In this document: positions 57,828 through 64,000 of the stretch, in pieces
Position numbering within the stretch: position 1 is the stretch's first letter
How the letters are laid out: each line of letters begins with the position of its first letter
Assembly: GCF_039526245.1 (NCBI RefSeq)
Contig: NZ_BAAAIV010000004.1
Location: forward strand, 124,001-188,000
Direction: 5' to 3'
Source: Arthrobacter_H rhombi
Lineage (GTDB): Bacteria; Actinomycetota; Actinomycetes; Actinomycetales; Micrococcaceae
Length of the DNA: 64,000 bases
The notes under the pieces: model-generated
What the model saw: the letters and a program-made list of their open reading frames with translations, nothing else
Database searches by the model: none
What the model was told of the DNA's origin: nothing
Position numbers and translations under genes: made by a program

Positions 57828-58694
57828 CTACTGGATCTTGGTGACCTGGCTGAACGACAGGGTGACCGGGGTTTCGCGTTCGAAGATCGACACGAGGACC
57901 ACGAGCTGCTGCGATTCGAGCTTGATCTCGCTGATCGTTGCCGGCAGGGTCTCGAACGGGCCGTCGTTGACGGTGACCGATTCGCCGACGGTGAAGTCGA
58001 CGTGGACCTCGGAGATCGGCTGGCGGCCCGGCTTCGACGAGCCACCGGCCTGCGCCGGTTCTTCGGTCACGATGGTGTGCTCAAGCATGGAGTACACCTC
58101 GTCCAGGCTCAGCGGCACCGGGTCGTGGGCATTGCCGACGAAGCCGGTGACACCGGGGGTATGCCGGACGGTGCCCCACGACGCGTCGGTCAACTCCATG
58201 CGCACCAGCACGTAGCCGGGGATGCGCACGCGGCGGACGATCTTGCGCGCCGTGTTCTTGATCTCCACGACTTCTTCCATGGGGACCTGGATCTCGTAGA
58301 TGAACTCCTCCATGCCCAGCGTCTGGGCGCGGGTCTCGAGGTTCACCTTCACGCGGTTCTCGTAACCTGCGTAGGAGTGGATGACGTACCAGTCGCCGGG
58401 CTGGCGGCGCAGCTGGGTGCGGAATTCGTCCTTGGCGGCCGCAACGGCCTCCTCGGGGGACAGCTCCGGGGCATCGCCCTCGGAGCCTTCCGCAACCTCT
58501 TCGCCTGCGGCGGGCGTTGCCTCGGCCTCGGCCGGTGCATCGTCTGCTTCGTTGTTCGCGGTGTCCTCAGACGCGTCGGCGGCCGATGGCTCCTCCGACA
58601 CGACGGAATGGGCCGACACCTCTACGGCGTCGGCCTCGCTTGCCTGCTCAACGGCGTCGTCGTTGGCCTGCGGTTCGAGTTCCTGCTCGGACAC
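57828..58694 (-). CDS. nusG: transcription termination/antitermination protein NusG
   Basis: RNA polymerase pausing/Rho cofactor and link to the ribosome via S10. Residues about 95-288 are NusG: DWYVIHSYAGYENRVKVNLE, then a KOW domain with FTVGESVTVNDGPFETLPAT. The first 90 residues are an extra Glu/Asp/Ala-rich acidic tail, as in other Actinobacteria. GTG start. It follows secE by 89 bases. Confidence 0.96.
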   Translation of the reverse strand: MSEQELEPQANDDAVEQASEADAVEVSAHSVVSEEPSAADASEDTANNEADDAPAEAEATPAAGEEVAEGSEGDAPELSPEEAVAAAKDEFRTQLRRQPGDWYVIHSYAGYENRVKVNLETRAQTLGMEEFIYEIQVPMEEVVEIKNTARKIVRRVRIPGYVLVRMELTDASWGTVRHTPGVTGFVGNAHDPVPLSLDEVYSMLEHTIVTEEPAQAGGSSKPGRQPISEVHVDFTVGESVTVNDGPFETLPATISEIKLESQQLVVLVSIFERETPVTLSFSQVTKIQ

Positions 58695-58783
58695 TGCGGT
58701 TCCTGCTTTCTTTGACTGGTAAACCAGAACATTTCATCGTGGCTCGGTCACGGGCCGTCGGCCCCCTGGGGCGCCGGTCGGTC

Positions 58784-59050
58784 CTACTGCTCCGGCGGGT
58801 TCGTGAAGACGAGGATCGCGCCGTTGCCGAACAGCAGGTCCAGCCCGCTGACGATGAGCATCACCAGGATCACGAATCCCAGAACGGTCAGCGTGTAGTT
58901 CACCAACTCGCTGCGGGTCGGTGTGACGACCTTCTTGAGCTCGGAAATGACCTGGCGGAAGAACAAGGCGATACGCGCAAAGAAGCCACCCTGAGCCGGT
59001 TTCCGGCCGCGGGGGGAGCCCTTCGAGCTTCCCGCTGTTGCTTCGGTCAC
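58784..59050 (-). CDS. secE: preprotein translocase subunit SecE
   Basis: Clamps SecY halves in the translocon. The 88-residue protein has ALFFRQVISELKKVVTPTRS, then one membrane helix (YTLTVLGFVILVMLIVSGLD). The GTG at 59050 has CGAGGCACA before it and begins TEATAGSS. A TTG at 59086 would add 12 residues. It sits between tRNA-Trp and nusG. Confidence 0.93.
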   Translation of the reverse strand: MTEATAGSSKGSPRGRKPAQGGFFARIALFFRQVISELKKVVTPTRSELVNYTLTVLGFVILVMLIVSGLDLLFGNGAILVFTNPPEQ

Positions 59051-59175
59051 TGTGCCTCGATTCGCGTTCTTCGCTTCTTGAAACAATCACGGTGTACCGC
59101 AGCCTGTCGGCCGCAACACACCGTGACGTGGATTTCGCCGAGCTTCCCACACCACCGGTGGGGGATGCCACTGCG

Positions 59176-59248
59176 CAGGGCAGACAGGACTCGAACCTGC
59201 AACCTGCGGTTTTGGAGACCGCTGCGCTACCAATTGCGCCACTACCCT
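59176..59248 (-). tRNA. trpT: tRNA-Trp (anticodon CCA)
   Basis: 73 nt. The acceptor AGGGTAG pairs with CTGCCCT, the D-arm is GCGC-AATTGGTA-GCGC, and the anticodon loop CTCCAAA sits on a GCGGT/ACCGC stem. The T-arm is GCAGG-TTCGAGT-CCTGT, with discriminator G. CCA is not encoded. The place before secE-nusG is common in Actinobacteria. Confidence 0.96.
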
Positions 59249-59326
59249 TCGGGATTGGTGGTCCTCCCCGTCGCGATTTGCCTTTCAAGCACACCGCATC
59301 GAGGCGTATTCCAACACCGAGGAAAC

Positions 59327-59356
59327 AGTCTACGCATTCGATCTCCACAAGTCGAA
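59327..59356 (-). promoter_or_regulatory. promoter of tRNA-Trp-secE-nusG
   Basis: Minus strand: TTCGAC (59351-59356), 18-base spacer, TAGACT (59327-59332), about 75 bases before the tRNA. Confidence 0.55.
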
Positions 59357-59486
59357 CCGAACGGCGCCCCCGTGGGGCCAGCCGCAGCCGAGGTTCCGGG
59401 CGCGGACGCATTCTGGGCGGCGCGCCATGACGCCGCTAAGCTGGAATCAGCCACGCTCCACGCCCCCGACCCCAGGAAGCGACCCC

Positions 59487-60686
59487 ATGTCACGCATCTC
59501 CCGACGCATCGGATCCATCGCCGAATCAGCCACCCTCGCCGTGGACGCCCAGGCCAAGGCGCTGAAGGCCGCCGGTCGGCCGGTGATCGGGTTCGGCGCC
59601 GGCGAACCCGATTTCCCGACCCCCGACTACGTGGTGGAAGCAGCCGTCGCCGCGGCCCGGGATCCGCGGTTCCACCGCTACTCCCCCGCCGCCGGCCTGC
59701 CGGATCTGAAGGCGGCCATTGCAGCCAAGACGCAACGGGACTCGGGCTATGCCATCGAGCCCTCCCAGGTGCTGGTCACCAACGGCGGCAAGCAGGCCGT
59801 CTACAACACCTTCGCCACCTTGTTGGATCCGGGTGACGAAGTGATCGTCCCGACCCCCTTCTGGACGACCTACCCCGAATCGATCCGCCTCGCCGGTGGC
59901 ATGCCGGTGGAGGTCTTCGCGGGGCCCGAACAGGGCTATCTCGTCACGATCGAGCAGCTGGAGGCGGCGGTCACCGACCGGACCAAGGTCCTGGTCTTCG
60001 TCTCCCCCTCCAACCCGACCGGCGCCGTCTACCCGCCGGAGATGGTGGCCGAGATCGGCCGGTGGGCCGCGGCCAGGGGCCTGTGGGTCGTCACGGACGA
60101 GATCTACGAGCACCTGACGTACGACGACGCGAAGTTCACCTCGATCGCCACCGCGGCCCCCGAGCTCGGGGACCGCGTGGTCATCCTCAACGGCGTGGCC
60201 AAGACCTATGCGATGACCGGTTGGCGGGTGGGCTGGATGGCCGGACCGGCCGATGTCATCAAGGCCGCCACCAACTTGCAGTCACACTCCACCTCCAACG
60301 TCGCGAACGTCTCGCAGATGGCCGCCTTGGCCGCCGTCTCCGGCCCGCTGGATGCCGTGGCCGAGATGCGGACCGCCTTTGACCGTCGCCGCAAGGCCAT
60401 CGTCTCGGCGCTGGACGCCATCGACGGGGTGGACTGCCCGACTCCGCAGGGCGCGTTCTACGTCTACGCGGACGTGCGCGGGATGCTCGGTCGCGACATC
60501 GACGGCGTACGTCCGGCGACCTCCGCCGAACTCGCCGCGCTGATCCTGGACAAGGCCGAAGTGGCCGTCGTCCCGGGCGAGGCCTTCGGTCCTTCGGGCT
60601 ACCTGCGGCTGTCCTACGCCCTGGGCGATGACGACCTCGCCGAAGGCGTGGGCCGGATCGCCCAGCTGCTGGGCCGGGCCCAGTAG
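59487..60686 (+). CDS. aspC: pyridoxal-phosphate aminotransferase, aspartate type
   Basis: Class I aminotransferase, probably aspartate/2-oxoglutarate. The 399-residue protein has FGAGEPDFPTPDYV near the start, SPSNPTGAVYPPEMV and the PLP lysine in LNGVAKTYAMTGWRVGWM. The C-terminal Arg for the substrate carboxylate is in GYLRLSYALGDDDL. ATG at 59487 with AGGAAG eight bases upstream. A TAAGCT box at about 59436 may be its -10. Exact substrate range cannot be read. Confidence 0.88.
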   Translation: MSRISRRIGSIAESATLAVDAQAKALKAAGRPVIGFGAGEPDFPTPDYVVEAAVAAARDPRFHRYSPAAGLPDLKAAIAAKTQRDSGYAIEPSQVLVTNGGKQAVYNTFATLLDPGDEVIVPTPFWTTYPESIRLAGGMPVEVFAGPEQGYLVTIEQLEAAVTDRTKVLVFVSPSNPTGAVYPPEMVAEIGRWAAARGLWVVTDEIYEHLTYDDAKFTSIATAAPELGDRVVILNGVAKTYAMTGWRVGWMAGPADVIKAATNLQSHSTSNVANVSQMAALAAVSGPLDAVAEMRTAFDRRRKAIVSALDAIDGVDCPTPQGAFYVYADVRGMLGRDIDGVRPATSAELAALILDKAEVAVVPGEAFGPSGYLRLSYALGDDDLAEGVGRIAQLLGRAQ

Positions 60687-60711
60687 CGGTTCGCCCGCCG
60701 ACCGGCAGGGT

Positions 60712-60759
60712 TCTGCCCCGGGGCCGCGACACCGTCACGTGTCCTGGCCCCGGGGCAGA
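60712..60759. terminator. bidirectional terminator after aspC
   Basis: A perfect 14-base stem (TCTGCCCCGGGGCC and GGCCCCGGGGCAGA) with a small GACAC/GTGTC hairpin in its loop. CCTGTTT follows on the plus strand. It lies between convergent aspC and the response-regulator gene. Confidence 0.8.
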
Positions 60760-60766
60760 CCTGTTT

Positions 60767-61441
60767 CTAGAGGATGCGGCGGTCCACCGCCCACCGCGTG
60801 AGCTCGTGCCGATTGGAGAGCTGCAGTTTGCGCAGCACCTTGGAGACATGCGTCTCGACGGTTTTCACCGAGATGAAGAGGTCCTTGGCGACCTCCTTGT
60901 ACGTGTAGCCCCTGGCAATCAACCGCATGACCTCCAGCTCGCGGGCGGAGAGCAGATCCAGTTCGTCGTCCGCGCTGACGGCGGCCTGCGTGCCGAAGGC
61001 GTCCAACACGAAACCTGCCAGGCGCGGCGAGAAGACGGCATCACCGGCGGCCACGCGCACCACGGCGTCGGAGATGTCCTGCCCCGAAATGGACTTGGTC
61101 ACGTACCCCCTGGCGCCGGCACGGATGACCGTGACGACGTCTTCGGCGGCGTCGGAGACGCTCAATGCCAGGAATCGCACATCCCCGAGCATTCCCGCGC
61201 AACCGGCGACCACCTCCGCGCCGCCACCACCTCGCCCGCCGGGCAGGTGCACATCGAGCAGCACGACGTCGGGACGCAGCTCCGTGACGGCACGGATTGC
61301 CCCGTCCACCGTGGCCGCCTCCCCCACGACCAGCAGACGGGAGTCGAGGTCGGATTTCAGGCCCGACCGGAAGATGGCATGGTCGTCGACGACCACCACC
61401 CGGATCTGCTGGGGTGCTGCCTGCGGTTCACCGTTGTTCAT
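60767..61441 (-). CDS. LuxR/NarL-family response regulator
   Basis: Transcription factor switched by phosphorylation, 224 residues. The receiver domain has IRVVVVDDHAIFRSGL (acidic pocket), the phospho-Asp in DVVLLDVHLPGG and KSISGQDISDAVVR with the conserved Lys. The C-terminal HTH is LSARELEVMRLIARGYTYKE and SVKTVETHVSKVLRKLQLSN. The start overlaps the kinase stop by four bases, so the two are translated together. Target genes are unknown; the divergent PspC gene is the first candidate. Confidence 0.93.
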   Translation of the reverse strand: MNNGEPQAAPQQIRVVVVDDHAIFRSGLKSDLDSRLLVVGEAATVDGAIRAVTELRPDVVLLDVHLPGGRGGGGAEVVAGCAGMLGDVRFLALSVSDAAEDVVTVIRAGARGYVTKSISGQDISDAVVRVAAGDAVFSPRLAGFVLDAFGTQAAVSADDELDLLSARELEVMRLIARGYTYKEVAKDLFISVKTVETHVSKVLRKLQLSNRHELTRWAVDRRIL

Positions 61442-62745
61442 CGGCTCTGCTCCTCGCTTGCCTCGTGCTTCATGGCCAGGTGGACTTCGGTGCCCCTGCC
61501 GTTGCTGCTGATCGTCGCCGATCCCCCGTTGCGCTGCATGCGCCCGACGATCGATTCACGGACCCCCATCCGGTCCCCGGGCAGCGCGTCCGGGTCGAAG
61601 CCGACGCCACGATCGCGGACGAAGACGTCGACGCCGGCGTCGGAGGCCTCCACGTAGACGGACACCGTCCCCCCGGCGTGCTTGGCCGCATTGAGCATGG
61701 CTTCGCGGGCTGCCTGGACCACTGCGTCATGGCCTTCGAGGCCCTCACGCTCCCCGACGCTGACGACGTCGATCACCGCGTCATGCGATTCCTCCAGCCG
61801 TGCGGCCTCGGCCCGGATGGCCTCGCAGATATCGCCTTCGGCCACCGGTGTCTCCCGGTAGAGCCACTGGCGCAATTCGCGTTCCTGGGCGCGGGCCAGC
61901 CGCAGGACCTGGGCCTCGTCGCCGGCCCGTTTCTGGATCAGGGCCAGGGTCTGCAGGACAGAATCGTGCAGGTGGGCGGCGATTTCCGCCCGTTCACCGA
62001 CCCGGATGCGGTTGGCCCGTTCGGATTCGTAGTCCCTCCAGAACCGCAGCCCCCAGGGGGCCAGGACCAGGACCACGCCGCCCAGGACGATCACGGCGAC
62101 GAACGCCCCGTTCCACAGGGCCTCCAGGCTCACGGCACCGGACACCAGGAAGATCAACCCCAACACCACCAGGGCAACGCCGCCGATCAGCCGGACCATG
62201 CCGGCGGCCCGGTCCGCCCCGGCCGCCTTGCGCAGCCCGCGCCGGCTCACCGCATCGAGCTGCAGCCAGGCCAGCACCGCGCCGGCGATGATCAGCACTG
62301 CCGGCCAGATCAGGCCCCAGGCCACGGGCAGGCCCTGCATCTGCGCGAAGATCAGCAGGCCCAGCAGCAACAGCCCGGCACCGGCCAGGATCTCCCGGCC
62401 GGCCAGGCTGCCGAACCGGAGCCCAGGCCGGCCCCGCGGTGGGTGCCCGGCCCCCACAGATGGCTCCGCCGTCGTGCCCTGGTCATCGGTTGCGCGTTGC
62501 AGCGAGACGGGCCGCCCGGCCCTGCCGCGTTCGGCATCCTGCAGGGCGTCCTCGCTGGAGGGCACCATGACCCAAAGCCAGGCGTAGAGCAGGATTCCGG
62601 CGCCGGCGACCAGCGTCAGCACGGCCATGCCGATCCTGATGGTGCGCACCGGCTGGCCCAGATGGAGCGCGAGCCCGGCGCAGACACCCGCCAGCACACG
62701 CGGTTCGGCGCGCACGAGCGGGGGCCTGGTGGGGATGTCGGTCAT
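61438..62745 (-). CDS. PspC-domain sensor histidine kinase
   Basis: A 435-residue membrane kinase. Residues about 8-65 are a PspC domain (VLAGVCAGLALHLGQPVRT, then a membrane helix). Four more helices follow at about 115-215. The HisKA_3 dimer/phospho-acceptor region has the His in AEIAAHLHDSVLQTLALIQ. The ATPase has AREAMLNAAKHAGG (N box) and VRDRGVGFDPDAL (G box). No extracellular sensor domain is present, so the PspC/membrane part is probably the sensor. Start at 62745 fits the domain. Confidence 0.9.
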   Translation of the reverse strand: MTDIPTRPPLVRAEPRVLAGVCAGLALHLGQPVRTIRIGMAVLTLVAGAGILLYAWLWVMVPSSEDALQDAERGRAGRPVSLQRATDDQGTTAEPSVGAGHPPRGRPGLRFGSLAGREILAGAGLLLLGLLIFAQMQGLPVAWGLIWPAVLIIAGAVLAWLQLDAVSRRGLRKAAGADRAAGMVRLIGGVALVVLGLIFLVSGAVSLEALWNGAFVAVIVLGGVVLVLAPWGLRFWRDYESERANRIRVGERAEIAAHLHDSVLQTLALIQKRAGDEAQVLRLARAQERELRQWLYRETPVAEGDICEAIRAEAARLEESHDAVIDVVSVGEREGLEGHDAVVQAAREAMLNAAKHAGGTVSVYVEASDAGVDVFVRDRGVGFDPDALPGDRMGVRESIVGRMQRNGGSATISSNGRGTEVHLAMKHEASEEQSR

Positions 62746-62870
62746 GGGTCCATCCAAGCACGCCCGCCCCCGTCCGGGACCGGGAACCGGGGTTTTGGGG
62801 GCAAGGATCAGGGGTCGTTCAGGGCAGACCCCGATGGCGGGCATGCCGCCGGCGCGGAAGGATGGAAGAC

Positions 62871-64000
62871 ATGAACAACGCACCTGCAGAGAACTCCTTC
62901 TTCCGCTGGATCCGGGGCCTGGGCGTCCAGCGCGGCGAACGTCATTGGATGGGCGGCGTCTCCTCGGGACTGGGCCAGCGCTTCGGCATCGACACCGCAC
63001 TCTCGCGTGGCCTGGTGCTGCTCATCGTCATCTTCTCCGGTGTCGGCCTGCTGCTCTACGGCGCCGCCTGGGCACTGCTGCCCGGCCCGGATGGCCGCAT
63101 CCACCTGCAGGAGGCGGGGCGCGGGCGCTGGAGCTCCGGCATGACCGGTGCCGTGGTCTTCGCGGGGATCGGGCTCCTCAACGGGCCGCTGGTGCTCGGC
63201 GGTTGGCGCTTCGACAACGGCGATTCCTGGTGGGGCGAGCTCGTATGGACCGTCCTGGTCGTGGGGGCCGTCATCTGGTTTGTCTCCTCCCGACAGTCCC
63301 GGCGCCGGGACCCGGGCACCGGGTACGACGACGGCACCCCCGCCAACCCGTATGCCGCCCCCGCGTGGAGCGCTGCGGGGACCGGGGCCACCTCGGCCCC
63401 CACCTGGGGGCCGGGACAGGGCACCGGAGCGGGCGCCTCACCGGCTGCGGAGTCCGTCCCCGGCGCGACGCAGGCAACGGGCCGTCGGCCGGCCCCCCAC
63501 ACGCCCCACGCACCGCGCCGGCCACCGGCGCCTCCGCGGCCGGCCCTGCCCGGGCATACCGTCGCGATCGTCCTGGGCCTTGCCGTCCTGGTCGCCGGCG
63601 CCGTCATCCTGACGTCGATGAACTCCCTGCTGGACTACCAGGGACGCGAGGTCACCGTCGCTTTGGCCGCTGCAGTCACGGTCCTGGGCGCGGGCCTGAT
63701 CGGCGCGGCGATCCGCAGGCTTCGTGGCGGGGCGCTGACCGGCTTCACCATCGCCCTGCTGGTGCCCACCATCCTGGTGGGCGGCCTGAACTACGGCGGC
63801 ACGATCGATCGCGGCTGGCCGGGCCCGGTCTCGGAACGCTCCGGGAACGACTACACCTACGCGTTCAACAACGGCCATCTGGACCTGACCCACTATTCAC
63901 GGGATCTGACGCAGGACACGACGCTGTCGGTGACCAACGTGTTCGGCAGCCTCGACATCACCGTTCCCGATGACATCCCCGTCCAGATCACCGGTGATTC
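62871..64000 (+). CDS. PspC-domain membrane protein with LiaF-like C-terminus (cut by window edge)
   Basis: At least 376 residues. The N-terminal PspC domain HWMGGVSSGLGQRFGIDTAL is followed by membrane helices near residues 45-70 and 88-105 and a further helix (about 120-137). A Pro/Ala/Gly-rich linker follows (about 145-220), then three hydrophobic helices. The last visible part, VTNVFGSLDITVPDDIPVQI, is the start of a LiaF-like beta domain. ATG with GGAAG upstream. It is divergent from the PspC kinase, whose regulator may control it. Likely an envelope-stress component. Confidence 0.85.
   Translation, partial: MNNAPAENSFFRWIRGLGVQRGERHWMGGVSSGLGQRFGIDTALSRGLVLLIVIFSGVGLLLYGAAWALLPGPDGRIHLQEAGRGRWSSGMTGAVVFAGIGLLNGPLVLGGWRFDNGDSWWGELVWTVLVVGAVIWFVSSRQSRRRDPGTGYDDGTPANPYAAPAWSAAGTGATSAPTWGPGQGTGAGASPAAESVPGATQATGRRPAPHTPHAPRRPPAPPRPALPGHTVAIVLGLAVLVAGAVILTSMNSLLDYQGREVTVALAAAVTVLGAGLIGAAIRRLRGGALTGFTIALLVPTILVGGLNYGGTIDRGWPGPVSERSGNDYTYAFNNGHLDLTHYSRDLTQDTTLSVTNVFGSLDITVPDDIPVQITGD

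Overview
The window reads as one stretch of a high-GC actinobacterial chromosome, most likely from the Micrococcaceae (Arthrobacter-like). The evidence is the strong GC bias, frequent GTG/TTG starts, many predicted leaderless genes with a TANNNT -10 box just before the start codon, a mycothiol-type DinB protein, a fused NnrE-NnrD enzyme, extended ribosomal proteins, and a str-S10-spc-alpha block that is contiguous with rpoBC. Two runs of N (21252-21262 and 53702-53734) show that this is a draft scaffold. I see no insertion sequence, prophage, CRISPR array or replication origin. Genus assignment is from memory of family features, not from a search.

Layout. 1-1443: a minus-strand cassette of two secreted proteins with SipW-type signal peptides and a truncated SipW-like signal peptidase. 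1632-2024: a small protein that looks like an Hpt domain without its histidine. 2030-6409: alr-tsaE-(two unknown genes)-tsaB-rimI. 6425-11288: a nucleotide-sugar island (rfbA, rfbB, an rfbC-rfbD fusion, ugd). 11289-18808: NAD(P)HX repair, acpS, a DinB protein, glmS, coaA, mscL, glmM. 18986-21974: rpsI/rplM, truA, then rplQ. 21291-42704: the alpha, secY/adk/map/infA, spc, S10 and str clusters, all on the minus strand. 43215-50744: rpoC and rpoB. 51088-53568: a thiolase and a membrane acyltransferase, lying between rpoB and rplL. 53766-54778: rplL and rplJ behind an L10-type leader. 55073-56188: a tandem GNAT protein. 56404-59248: rplA, rplK, nusG, secE and tRNA-Trp. 59487-64000: an aminotransferase, then a response regulator / PspC-histidine kinase pair divergent from a PspC membrane protein cut by the window edge.

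Function. Most of the window is the translation and transcription core: about 30 ribosomal proteins, EF-Tu, EF-G, IF-1, RNA polymerase alpha, beta and beta', NusG, SecE and SecY. It is broken into several transcription units by strong intrinsic terminators and internal promoters. The glmS-glmM pair supplies glucosamine phosphate, and alr supplies D-alanine, for peptidoglycan. acpS and coaA serve CoA/ACP metabolism. tsaE/tsaB make t6A in tRNA. The rfb and ugd genes make dTDP-rhamnose and UDP-glucuronate for surface polymers.

The least ordinary parts are: the SipW cassette; the pair of unknown genes between tsaE and tsaB with an 18-base palindrome upstream; the His-less Hpt; the C-terminal module on L17; a family of intercistronic hairpins with a shared CGACGGCGG arm; the repeated TCACCTAG motif upstream of rpsL; and the PspC kinase/regulator/PspC-LiaF-like trio.
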